Assembly: GCA_037013685.1 (NCBI GenBank)
Contig: CM072886.1
Location: forward strand, 87,652,422 to 87,716,421
Source of the DNA: Acridotheres tristis
Taxonomy: Eukaryota > Chordata > Aves > Passeriformes > Sturnidae
Length of the DNA: 64,000 nucleotides
Direction: 5' to 3'
Shown: one piece after another, positions 23,199 through 33,850 of the stretch
Numbering within the stretch: position 1 is the stretch's first letter
How the letters are laid out: the number at the start of each line of letters is the position of its first letter
Notes under the pieces: generated by a model
The model's database searches: none
Seen by the model: only the letters and a program-made list of their open reading frames with translations
Told to the model about the DNA's origin: nothing
Position numbers and translations under genes: made by a program

Positions 23199-25152
23199 GA
23201 AGAAGTCTAGTAGCAAATGTAGAATAGAAAAGCTAGTGTGCTGCACTGCAGAGGGGAAAAAGAGATTGAAGGTGAGAGATAAAACAGCAGTGAAAAAGCA
23301 CTACTCTCTTCTTAAGCACAGAAGGGGAAAGCTGGAATTAGCTAGGGCTGGTGCTGGAAAAGAGTTTGTACAAAGTAGTCATAGGGAAATCAATCTACAG
23401 ATGAGAAGCAGGATGCAAGGGAGAGAACTGAGGTTGCGGCCCAATCTGAAGAATAGATAGGCCCACATAAATAGTGAACTTCTAATTTAAAAGAACTGAC
23501 AGATATATAACAAAAACACCCACACACCAAAAATCACAAAAGCTCTGCACATGAACCTAAAAAGCACCCTGAAAACAGTCAGTATGAAAGAAACTGCTGG
23601 TCAGCCTTTGGCTGTGTCACTAGAAATTTTTTATTGCAGTGGAGCAAGAATTATTAAACCAAACAGAAGAAAGTGCTTTAGTGGTGCTATGTCATGATTT
23701 AGGAATGGTATTCCCCAATTTAGTACTCCTGCTAAAAAGACCATGCACCACTCCCCTTCGTGTCCCTTCAATGGAAGGCACAAAAGGCAGAAATTATGGG
23801 ATAAGATAAGAACAGTTTGCTGGAAATGGCAATAAGACAAGAAAACAGAACAGTAATAGAGATGATAATTCGAAACATCCGTGGATATGTACATGGTTTT
23901 CTTTGTGACAGGCTTGTTGTGATTCATAAGAATAATTTTAAAAATAAATAGAAAGAGAAATAAGAATTAATTAAATGACCTCTTAATTAAATTAAATCAA
24001 TCAAATTAATCTTTTGGGTTTAGAGAATGCTTCTTAAGTGAACTAACATAAATGTGAGATACAATGCATAGAGAGAAAGAAAAACATATAGTATCAATAG
24101 ACATGAGAACATATGAATTTCACAAAATCAGTGAAAAAGCTATTCTTCTCACTGGGAAACAGAGCCAGCACTTTGATCAAATAGCAAGTAGATGAGTCAG
24201 AAAACTAGAAAATTCTAAACTACCAGTGCGAGAAACATAATATTGACTAACTGTATCTGAAAGTACTGCAGTAAAGCTGATAAGACTGTATTTGGAGAAG
24301 TTAACTCACAATTTTTGGAAGTCTAGAAAGGTTAATAGTACTGCCCATCATATGGAAGCTTAAACAGCAACTGCTGCAGAAGTCTGGTAGGGTGATTGGA
24401 AATCTTTTGGAGAAAAGTAAAACTTACTTTCCTAAGCTTTTTAAGCTAATGAAAGAGTTAGCTGGCATGAGTGTTACCTAGAAGCATAGAAAGAACAAAA
24501 AGTTCTTGAATTAAAAAAAGTTACTTAAATTAAAATACAGTGTTAAGGTAAACTGGACTTTAAATGTAGCCCTTTCTCTGTGTGTGTGAAATTAAATTTA
24601 TAGTTTTAAAGAAATCAGGTTCTGAAACAATCTTCCAATAGTGAAGAATGAATTTAAAAAGTAACAGCTTTTCAAACTGAAATTCAGAATGTTTGGAGTT
24701 TTATATCTGAGTTTAATATCTCCAGCACAAAAGACTGAAATCTATAATTCCAAAAGTTCTTTACTTCCTCTTTTACTTTATTCTTGTTTCATTATCATCA
24801 ACTTTCAATGCCCTAATCCTTCTACAGAGTCAAGTATATGTTTCAGTTTGGGAACCCCTTTGAAGTTTTTTGGAAGCAAGGTAGGACCTAGGGCATTGAT
24901 TTTAGACAATACCTTCACCAGAGACTTAGCTTCTTTTAGATTAATTAAGAGCACTCACAAAAATGAAAAAGGAAGATGCTGCATTTTTATTGTTTTTATG
25001 TAATCTTTGTTGAGGTTCTATGTATGAAAACAATAGATACAGTTAAATATAGTTTAACTTAATCCTTGCCTTTCATGGAATGATTTAATCATGACTTCCA
25101 TTCTGAAGCAGGATCTGATATCCCTCATATATAATAAATTGTATCTTGTAAA
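23199..25152. other. Non-coding AT-rich DNA between two CR1 copies
   Basis: No gene is recognised. Plus-strand open frame 23197-23460 is Lys/Arg-rich and starts at the very end of the CR1 copy; it is not a known protein. A 24689-25003 frame is likewise unrecognised. Confidence 0.55.
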
Positions 25153-26200
25153 GTCCTGTGAAATCCCAGGTGACTGGAAAAAGGGAAAGCTTGGGCCTGT
25201 CTTTAAAAGGGAACTACCAATTGGTCAGCCTTACCTCTGTGCCCAGGAAGATCATAGAACAGACCCTTAGAAGCTATAGTGAGGCACAAAGAGGACAGGG
25301 AGATAATTGGAGGCAGCCAGCACAGCTTCACCAAGGACAAGTCCTGCCGGACACACCTGGTAGGCATCCGTGACGGAGAGAGTTCATCAGTGAACAAAGA
25401 AAGGGCTGCAGATGTCACTCATCTGGAGCTGCTGTAAAGCGTTTGACGTGGTCCCTCACAACTTGCTTCTCTCTAAATTGGAGAGAAATGGATTCAGTGG
25501 ATGGACTGTTAGATGGACAAGGAATTGGTTTCACAGTTGCATCTAGAAGGTAGTGGTCAACACTCAGAGTCCCAGTGGACATCAGTGACCACTAGTGTCC
25601 TTCATACTGGGACAGGTGTTATTATTTCCTATCTTCATTAATGATATAGATGAAGGGATCCAGTGTACCTTCAGCAAATTTGCAGGTGACACTGAGTGGT
25701 GCAGCTGACATGTTCTGCAGGACAGGATGCCATCCAGAGGGACCTGGACAAGCTTGAGAAGTGAGCCAATGAGAATCTCATGATGTTTTAACAAGACCAA
25801 ATGCAAGGTGCTGTACCTGGGTTGGGGCAACCCTTAGTATCAATAAAGGCTGGGAGATGAAAAGATCAAGAGCTGCCCTTCTGAGAAGGATTTGGGGGTG
25901 CTGGGGGATGAGAGGCTGGATGTGAGCTGTCAATGTGCACTTGCAGAGCACAAAGCCAGCTGTATCTGGGCTGCATCCAAAGCAGTGTGGCCAGCAGTTT
26001 GAGGGAGGTGATTCTCCCCCTCTACTCCTGTTGGGTGAGACCCTACCTGGAATACTGCATCCAGCTCTTGGGTTCTCAGCACAGGAAGGACATGGACCTG
26101 TTGGACTAAGTTCAGGGGAGGCCACCAAGATGATTAGAGGCATGGGGCACCTCTCCTAAGAGGAAAGGCTAGGAGAATTGAAGTTATTCAGCCTTGAAAA
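25153..26200 (+). pseudogene. CR1 ORF2 reverse-transcriptase remnant, frameshifted
   Basis: In an intact CR1, ORF2 encodes an endonuclease and reverse transcriptase that copies the element into the genome. Here only the RT part is present and the endonuclease is absent. Frame 1 gives NYQLVSLTSVP (from 25212), the conserved RT block. A shift near 25266 moves to LEAIVRHKEDREII and FTKDKSC. A second shift near 25433 leads into CKAFD, with the first catalytic aspartate retained at 25445-25447. The FADD active-site box reads FAGD (25679-25690), so one of the two catalytic aspartates is lost. About 20 bp are also missing just before NYQLV, in the 'tttaaaag|ggaactacc' region. Open frames at 25158-25373 and 25935-26159 are pieces of this remnant or shadow frames of it, not genes. 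Confidence 0.9.
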
Positions 26201-26539
26201 GACAAGGCTTTGGGGTGACCTAATTTTGTCCTTTCAGTATCTAAAGAGAATCTGCAAAAAAGATGGAGACAGACTTTTTGCTAGGGTATAAAGTGTGACA
26301 TGACAAGTGGGAAGGGTTTCAAAGAAAGTAGGTTTAGATTAGAAATTAGAAATCTTTTACTGTCAGGGTGATGAGGCACAGGAACAGGTTGCCCAGAGAA
26401 GCTGTGGATGTCCTGTCTCTGAAAATATTCAAGGTTAGGTTGGATGGGGTTTTGAACAACCTGGTCTAGTGGAAAGTGTCACTGCCCATGGCAGAGAGGT
26501 TGGAACTAGATGATCTTTAAGGTCTCTTTCAACACAAAC

Positions 26540-26622
26540 CATACTATCTTTCTATATTTCTATATTATTTCTATATTTCTATTTCTATATTATTTCTATA
26601 TTTCTATATTTCTATGATTAAG
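26540..26622 (+). repeat. Expanded CR1 3' tail (TATTTCTA-type microsatellite)
   Basis: About 80 bp of repeating TATTTCTA / TTTCTATAT units end in 'TTTCTATGATTA'. CR1 elements normally end in a few copies of a short ATTCTATG-type unit. Here that unit has mutated and expanded into a longer array with variant unit lengths. Confidence 0.9.
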
Positions 26623-27638
26623 ATTCTTGTTCATTCAACAAATAGCCTAACATTCCTTTAGTAATTAAAGTATGAATATTACATGGTTATAAAGAAAAGA
26701 CCTTACCACAAAAAAAGCAAAAAAATCAGCTAGCAAATCCTTACCAAGAGGAGATTCTGAAATTGAGTGGCTGTAATGTCTTATGCAAGTTAAGACTAAC
26801 TTAAAAAATCTTGCAATTTTTTGCAAAATATTACAAAAAGAGGGAAGGATTGTATTTTATATACTAACGCAGCTAAATGTATTTAAGGCAAGAACCCTTT
26901 TGCCTTCAACTTTCCAGATCCCTTTCCCCCAGCTATGTAATTAAGATATCTGGATATATTACTTTGTGCAGAAACTAGTACAAACTATGTTTTCACATAG
27001 ACATTTGATCAAGCTTGTGTATATTCAACCTATTTGGGTTTTTGCAAGGAAACAAAATCTTTCAGAGGACAGTGACCATGTTTACAAGTTAGGAATACCT
27101 AGTGAACATCCAGTGACAATTCCTGGAGGGTTTCAAAAAGCAATAAATGTTGTCTCAAGGATAAAGATAGCCAGTTCCACAACTCAATTGCTTGCAGAGG
27201 AACCTTCAGAGAATTCTTTACCTTGTGGCGTTTTTGTACACTGCGGTTTACTTAGTGTTCCAGGATGTTCCTTTAATAAAAGGCCTGTTATTATGTCGAA
27301 TGAATCCCAGAATGAAGTCATATCCCTTCCTAAATTGATGATAGCTAGACTCCACCATTTTTTTTGTTTGTTTGTTTGTTTTATGAACTCAATAAAAAAT
27401 AAACTAGATACACAGAGTAACTAAATTCTACAGATCATCTTCTAAAGGTATGGCATTACTGAAATGTTAGAAATTAAGATACGTACTACAAAACAAGAAA
27501 AAATTATGACATTTTAATGTAGATCAAAATCATCACAAGGCAGAAAGTATATGATACTAATTTGACTACTAGAATTATGATATATAAGACTGATCCTATA
27601 TTTACTAGCCATTTAAGCATGAAAAGGAGGTCTGAAGG

Positions 27639-27680
27639 AAATTGTATTTGAACTTCTTCTGCCGATTATTATCATTATTG
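27639..27680 (+). repeat. Copy A of a ~40-bp repeated sequence
   Basis: The sequence starts with ATTGTATTTGAACTTCTTC and continues into a GATTATTATCATTATT stretch. A near-identical copy lies 2.15 kb downstream at 29791-29832. The two differ mainly at CTGCCG against CGGCTG and in the flanking ATT-type run. The bases further out on either side do not align well by eye. Confidence 0.8.
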
Positions 27681-28080
27681 TTGGTGTTTTTGTTATATTT
27701 CGTGTATGTTAACATGTGTTCTTCTTCATTCCTGAAATTCCAAATTCAGAGATAGCTATCTGATACTGCCCAGTCTGCCCAAACTTTGGACTAAACATGT
27801 TTTTGGTAATCTTAAAATATTCCTAGGAAGCCAAGGTAAATGCGATGTGATGTGACATTTATAGCTATGTATGAAGCTATACTGGATGAAGTAGAACACA
27901 ATAATAAAATTCAACTGAACATCATTCAACACATTGGGTAAAGCCTATCACAGAGATTTAATCAGATGCTAAACATGAATAGTTGGATGTACAAGGAGAA
28001 ATGTCTTGATTTGCCAATTAAGGCTCCCAACTTATTTCACAATAAGCCCATACCTACAAGATGAAATATCTGAAAGAAAA

Positions 28081-28127
28081 TCTTATAGTTGTGATCATAT
28101 TCAAATCATATTCTTATAGTTGTGATC
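28081..28127 (+). repeat. 31-bp tandem duplication (TCTTATAGTTGTGATC core)
   Basis: The 16-bp word TCTTATAGTTGTGATC occurs at 28081-28096 and again at 28112-28127. An ATTCAAATCATAT spacer lies between them. Confidence 0.9.
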
Positions 28128-29790
28128 TGGATTAGTATAAGAAAGAAAAGTAAGAGTATTAATAATGGTTTGCACATGAAGTTATGATCCTCTTACAGAA
28201 CACCAAGAAGGTACTCATTTATATTGCTATAAATGCAAATAAAATTACTATTATCTAGGCCAAAGTACTTTGGGGATTCAAATTCAAGCAGATGCCATGT
28301 GAGACATAAATACCAGATATATTAACTGTAGGCAAAAGCAATAACCTTTCAACTTTTTGAGATATCACTGCTGTGACAATTATTGGTATATTATACTTTC
28401 TAACTACTGATGGGTATAGAATTAGAACATATTTGTTTCTTATATTTTACACAACATGTAAATAATATAGAGGGGTTTTTTCTCATCATTCTTTATTCTA
28501 CTGCTAGTTTATCACGTGAATAGGACCCTCTAAAGCCAGTTCTACCAGGAAAATGTAAAAAAACCCCAAAAAAACAAAGCCAAAGAATAACTGAACCAAT
28601 GAGGTAATATAGTTGATTTATTAATCAGATCTAGTGAGTTTCCTTTTTTTCTATCAGACATGTTTCTTAATTCTGATTACATTTTTGTTCACAAGAAATT
28701 GAGTCTGTTTCTGGATCTTTAATATTATTATCATCAAGCTTAACTCAGATGCTGATGCTGAGAAATCAGAAAAGAATGTTTTAAGAATTCAACTGACAAG
28801 CAAGACATTTCCAGCTGTGTTAGGGAATACAAATAGTGGTACTGTAGGCAAGCACAATATATCATCTGTATTCCCAGTGTCACCGCAAGCTAGTCTACCT
28901 TCTGGCTTTGCAAGAGACACTAAGGGACAGGGAGGAAAGCTCAGAAACAGAAGTCTGTCTGTCTCAAACTATTTTTTTCATACAGGTCAAGAATATCTGC
29001 ACTACTTTTCACTGAACCTCCAGTTATAAAGACATGGAACTTCTCGCACTTCAAAGTAACTAATTATATACTAATTCTGCAGTGAAGCTACATGTTTTAA
29101 AGAACTATTCAAACTTTAGAGGGATTGCATGATCAAACATCGAGGTAAAATTTGATAAGCAAAGTTAATCAGTCATGATTTTATTAAAGGCAAGATGATG
29201 AAACTAATTTAGACATAGATTGATAGCAAAATAGGCATGATTTACATTAACATATCATTTATGTTCATATTATCTATTGATTAAGTAGGTTCATAAGAAA
29301 CCTAAAATAAGCAATATACTCCGTTTTACAATTGAATTCATTGTTTTTCAGTGGAACCTTTGCAAATGCCTGCACAGAAGATGCAAGGCACATCAGGATG
29401 CTACACAAGCAAGAACTACCATCAAGATGTGTCATAAAAATGCACACACTGTATACATGATTCTTTGAACATAAGTCCTACTCTTTGCAAATAGTCTAAA
29501 TTACAGAGTAACATTATGATTCACATTAAAAAAATGCATATTGTGCCTGTATTTTGCTTACAAAACTTGATAATATTACAAGAATACAAAATTTTTAGAA
29601 AAAAAATTAAGTAAGATCAATAGCTAACAACAGTGACTATTTCAGTAGATTCAGTCTAACATTTATTATCTTTAGGTATTTATCAATGTCAGTCAAAACT
29701 CTTTGGTAAAATTTCAGTGCCTTGCTTTCTTATCCCCTATAATAAATAATTACAGAATTTATGTAAGAATCACTGCTATATAAATAAATA

Positions 29791-29840
29791 AAATTGTATT
29801 TGAACTTCTTCGGCTGATTATTATCATTATTATTATTATT
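29791..29840 (+). repeat. Copy B of the ~40-bp repeated sequence, followed by ATT microsatellite
   Basis: This copy carries the same ATTGTATTTGAACTTCTTC start as 27639-27680. It continues through GATTATTATCATTATT into an ATT trinucleotide run to about 29840. Confidence 0.8.
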
Positions 29841-30769
29841 TTAATAAAATATAAAATTATTTTAATCAAATCAATCGTGATTATTATTTGAATCAAAACA
29901 AGAGGAAGTGGTTCTAATGCAGATCAGAAATTAGTCATACTACATAGCAAAGGTCCACAGTTACTTCAATAATTTATTTTCAAATGTACTTAATGGTTAA
30001 GAAACCAAATCTTGTTAAAGTTGTAGAATCTCATGCTTGGAAAACAATAGGCATGGTTAATAACTATGTTGTCTCACTGTTGAGATAGTGATGCAATACA
30101 GCCTTGTGTTCTCTGCCATATGACAGATTCAGTAACATCATGATTTATAAAGGGCAAAGATTGACAATTCAGCAAGTGATAGCATTTATTCATAATACTT
30201 AATTTCCAATATATTTTATTTCAGAAGTGGTTTTGCCAGTAGATGTGCCGGAAAATTGTTTCTACTGCACAGTAATTATGCTTCCTGAAAACTTTGAACA
30301 TTTCTATGACTATACACACCAATAAGCTCAGCTGAATGGACACATCTAACACATCTTTACCTTTTAAATAGAAAATATGGGGACATTTATTTATGAGTTA
30401 ATTTCTCATTCATTTTTGAAATTGAAAACCAGGCTCCAATATGTATTTATCAGCTTACATAAACTGAATATATATACTAGGAATGGTTTCCCTTTCATTG
30501 CTTAATATTAAGTGCTTCTTTTTGGACCACACTTTTAGATGTGAAATAAAGTCAGCAATGTTTCCCAACATCACAATACGTGCCAGGTTCTGATGACCTT
30601 TTCTTGCAATATGATGTAATCCGAGGAGTCAGTGAATTATGGTATAGGTGTAACTATAATCCTTTGTGTCTTGAATCTTATCTCTTCTGTATCTATGAGA
30701 TGTTACAATACGCTCCTTTTGGGTAGAATAACATCAGATTAGACAAACATTGTGGAGCTTTGAACACAG

Positions 30770-30915
30770 AGGATCACCATTTACACCACACGTTCAAACA
30801 CATGCATAAGCAGTTACCATTCTCAGCAGGACCTCTATTCAAATATTTTTTTCCGAGAATGACAGCATGGAATTTGTCCAGTAATTGGCAGACACCTTGT
30901 TAGGATCACCAAAAA
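30770..30915. promoter_or_regulatory. Candidate conserved non-coding element
   Basis: Unique motif-bearing sequence: 'TTTACACCACACGTTC', 'CATGCATAAGCAGTTACC' and 'CCAGTAATTGGCAGACACC' (about 30879-30897, an NK-homeodomain-like TAATTGGC context). The call is by motif content only. Confidence 0.25.
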
Positions 30916-31216
30916 ATGCTACATAAGTCTCACATGTATTTAAAATTTTAAAAATAAACCCCAGTTTTGCCCAAGTCTAGGCTTAGCAATGCAAGGTTCA
31001 ACTTAGATACTTGCTTGGGTTTTTTTCCTTTAACAAAATTCAAATTGGGCCTGTAATTACAGAAATAGTATTCTATGACTCAACATGTGAAAGCACTGGT
31101 TTTAATTTTCTAAGGGGCAGTTTCCTGTGTACTTTTAATTCAGAATAATTTATACATACATATATATATATATTTATTCATACACATGTATATATATTCA
31201 GAAAAAATCTTATGTA

Positions 31217-31258
<42 letters not shown>

Positions 31259-31868
31259 TATGAGCGTATTCACATAAATATTCATGAAACAATAATGTTT
31301 CTTACAGGGAAAACTATATACAAACACTCTAAGTTAATGATTTCTGATTTCTTTCTTTTGTCCCATGAGGACAACAGAATAATATTAAATTACTTAACAG
31401 TTGCACTTTACATATTCAGGAAATGTGAATTGAAATGACAACTCTGATATATCAGTGTGTTGTGTCATGGCATGACTATTTTTCATAACAGACAGCATCA
31501 CTTGCCCATCAGACCTCACTCGAATAACACAGACTCCCATTCCAGCAGAGTCTTCCAGATGACCTAAACTAGGTACTTGCTAATATTTCTGTGACTTTCA
31601 TAAAGGAAATTGGAGAGATTTTTATATATTTGCATGGAAAATATTTATATTCCCTCCAGCAACATGTTAATAATGGCATGAGCTGAAAATGTAAATCATC
31701 TTGCTGCAGAATACTAAGAGAAATTTCAACATTTACTTTTACTTACACATGGAATAATTTCAACATTTTGAGAAGTTATGTCATGCTAGAAAAAGATGGT
31801 AGATTATGACTGTGAAACAGAAATATTTTGTATATCACAGGAGACAGTATAGGGCACCTTATTCCCCA
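30916..31868. other. AT-rich non-coding DNA with AT microsatellites
   Basis: No gene is recognised. The sequence is dominated by AT-rich DNA and the AT dinucleotide arrays listed separately. It ends at the minus-strand CR1. Confidence 0.6.
31150..31262. repeat. AT dinucleotide microsatellite cluster
   Basis: An interrupted TATA/CATA region at about 31151-31198 is followed by an uninterrupted alternating AT run of 36 bp (31220-31255). Confidence 0.95.
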
Positions 31869-32490
31869 TTCCATAGAATCATCATTAAGACTGGAAAAGT
31901 CATCCCAGATCGTCAACTCTAACCTGTGACTGACCACCATGTTGACTAAACCATAGCACTAAGTGCCCCATCCAGTCATTTCTTTAACAGTTTCTGGGAT
32001 GGTGACTCCACCAGTTTATTGAGCATTCCAAAGCTTAACAACCCTTTAAGTGAAAAAATTCTTTCTGATTCTATCTAAACCTCTCCTGATGCAGAGGCCA
32101 TTTCTTCTTGTCCTGTTGGTAGCTGAGTGAGAGAAGCAGCTGAACCCCACCTTACCTACAGCCTCCTTCCAGGGAGTTGTAGAGAGTTCCCCTGAAGATC
32201 CTCTTCTCCAGGCTAATCAACCCCAGCTCACTCAGACGTCCCTCCTAGGATTTACTCTCCAGACCCATCACCAGCTTCATTGCCCTTTTCTGGACATGCT
32301 TCAGCACCTTGTGTCTCTGAAGTGAGAAGCCCAGAACTGCATTGGAGGGGCTCTAGTCTGTTCCCTGTCCCTGCCTACCAGCTCAGGCGGCTGGCTGCCC
32401 TGAGGATAGCTGTTCTTTCTTTTGAAAACTGAGTCAAAGAACGCATTAATTGCGTTCTTTTAGTTATCCTTGGTTAAAATTTGTTTTGTG
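31868..32490 (-). mobile_element. CR1 LINE, minus strand, internally deleted
   Basis: Read on the minus strand, this is a CR1 3' end and C-terminal ORF2 region. On the plus strand the landmarks appear in reverse: 'CCATAGAATCATCATTAAGA' near 31870, 'GGGATGGTGACTCCACCAG' near 31997, 'AGGCCATTTCTTCTTGTCCT' near 32096, 'CTCTTCTCCAGGCTAATCAA' near 32201, and 'TCATTGCCCTTTTCTGGACA' near 32277. Beyond about 32400 it jumps to a piece whose minus-strand translation is NAFFDSVFKRKNS. This matches the CR1 NAFFASVF block, which lies upstream of the RT domain. The RT core that should lie between is missing. The far end carries a perfect hairpin (see the separate entry). No intact coding sequence remains. 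Confidence 0.85.
32436..32460. repeat. Perfect 10-bp inverted repeat at the CR1 end
   Basis: AAAGAACGCA (32436-32445) and TGCGTTCTTT (32451-32460) are exact reverse complements around a 5-nt TTAAT loop. The left arm lies within the CR1 NAFF-coding piece and the right arm at its outer edge. The hairpin is 20 of 20 paired bases. Confidence 0.95.
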
Positions 32491-33584
32491 CCATAGAACA
32501 CCTAGCTTCATGGCCTAAAGAATAACTGAATTGTCTTGCCTTCCCCAGATGTATTGTAACAGGAAAGTTATCCAGCAGTGACAGTCATGGAGTACAGTAG
32601 AGTTTTGAACAATGAACGGATGTTCAGCAGTTAGGACTTTACGCTGAGATCCTAAAATTTTAGAACAAGGAATAGAGATCTGAACATTAAGTCTAGCCTA
32701 GTTATCTGGGATCCTTTTCTGTGTCTTTCAATTTGTGATGATGAAACTTTAGACCAAAGTAGACCAAATAGCCTTCTAACCTATGGACGATGAAAATTAG
32801 CTGAGATGAATCCCACTTCTGAGTGGGATTTCTTCATTTTATGAATTGATCATGCCATAACAAATCCTAATAAGATTCATCAGTGATTTCAGTCACACTG
32901 AAAAAGTGTGAGCAGACAGCACAATACATAGCTTTCTCTCCACTGCTGATTGCTGCATCACTGGATAATGAATTTTTTTTCCAGAATCAATCTTTTCCTC
33001 TTGTCTAGAAACCAGTCAACTTATTTCATGTTTTTTCCATTTCATTTGGCCTGTCTTTGCTACTGAAGTCCAGAAAAACTTGCATCCTTAACTGCTGTGC
33101 AAATAGATAAAATATGCATGGTAAATCATTAAATACAAAGCACATTGCAGATAGGTGGAGATCTATCTGGATATGACTGGTGATGCCAGTGAAGAAAAGT
33201 CAGACATAGATAAAACAGTGAGGAATTAAAGCATAATTTTTTCATTAAGAATGTAAGGTTTGGATATTAAATTTCATCCAAAACCTAAAGGGTACAGCAT
33301 GCAACACACAAGAGAATTAAAAAATGACTGATACTTACAGTACACAAACAAATTAGCAGGAGCTGACCGAAAAGATAAGGGTGTTACTGCACATTAAAGT
33401 TAGATGTCATTTCCCCTAATTTAAGGGTATTCCAATTAGAGTTAACCTGAAGGTTAGCTACTTTCATCTTTATCATCTTTTTGATAGTGTTAGCACAGAT
33501 GTTGTGGCATCACAGAAATTATATGCATCATAAAAATGCAACTAATTATCAGTGAACTAGTCACTTCTTATGTAAAATTAGTTT
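32491..33584. other. Non-coding DNA, no gene recognised
   Basis: No gene is recognised. A 9-bp perfect hairpin (AATCCCACT, TCTG loop, AGTGGGATT) lies at 32809-32830. The region 33340-33500 has AATTA/TAATTTA-like cores and could contain a weak element. Confidence 0.55.
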
Positions 33585-33850
33585 AATATCTTCAAGCGAA
33601 TGTTTGTGACCCACTTGTCTGATAACTGCATCCATTATTGACCCATGGCATGCCCTGTCTATCATTCCTTTCTTAAGCTCCAAGTGTCTGCCTGACATTG
33701 CATTTTCTCTTGCTGGAGATCAGAATAGCTGGGGACCGTGGGGGAGATTAACATTTAGCACCCAATGGGTTCCTTTGAACACACTGAATCTTGTACTTGA
33801 ATTTGCCTTTGCATTTGGAATACAAGGATTGATTGTGCACTGTCAGCATG
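33585..33850. promoter_or_regulatory. Candidate conserved non-coding element
   Basis: Unique, balanced-composition sequence ('CCATTATTGACCCATGGC' near 33632, 'GGGGACCGTGGGGGAGATTA' near 33731). A POU-like TTTGCAT core lies at 33808-33814 within 'TTTGCCTTTGCATTTGG'. It stands out against AT-rich flanks. No alignment is available. Confidence 0.3.

Larger units (their letters stand above)
25153..26625 (+). mobile_element. CR1 LINE, 5'-truncated, about 1.4 kb of ORF2 plus 3' end
   Basis: This is the best-preserved transposon in the window. It starts abruptly inside ORF2 at 'CCCAGGTGACTGGAAAAAGG' and runs through the reverse-transcriptase region. It continues through the C-terminal block ('CTACTCCTG...GGAATACTGCATCCAGCTC', about 26021-26067) and the 3' untranslated end ('CAGGTTGCCCAGAGAAGCTG' at about 26383, 'GGTTGGAACTAGATGATCTT' at about 26498). 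It finishes in an expanded T/A/C tail. The 5' truncation is typical of target-primed integration. It is inactive: truncated, frameshifted and with an altered active site. Confidence 0.95.
26626..30769. other. Non-coding AT-rich DNA, no gene recognised
   Basis: No gene is recognised. The longest open frame in the window lies here (26966-27424, plus, 152 codons). Its translation shows no recognisable domain and ends in low-complexity sequence from a GTTT repeat. Small repeats are listed separately. Confidence 0.55.

Noticed and set aside
26966..27424. Longest open frame, 152 codons on the plus strand
   Set aside because: No recognisable domain, low-complexity end made from a GTTT repeat, no splice or promoter context. 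This length is expected by chance in this much AT-rich DNA.
32809..32830. Perfect 9-bp hairpin with TCTG loop, like a terminator
   Set aside because: No bacterial context and no T-run-coupled gene. It is a short inverted repeat that can occur by chance in 64 kb.
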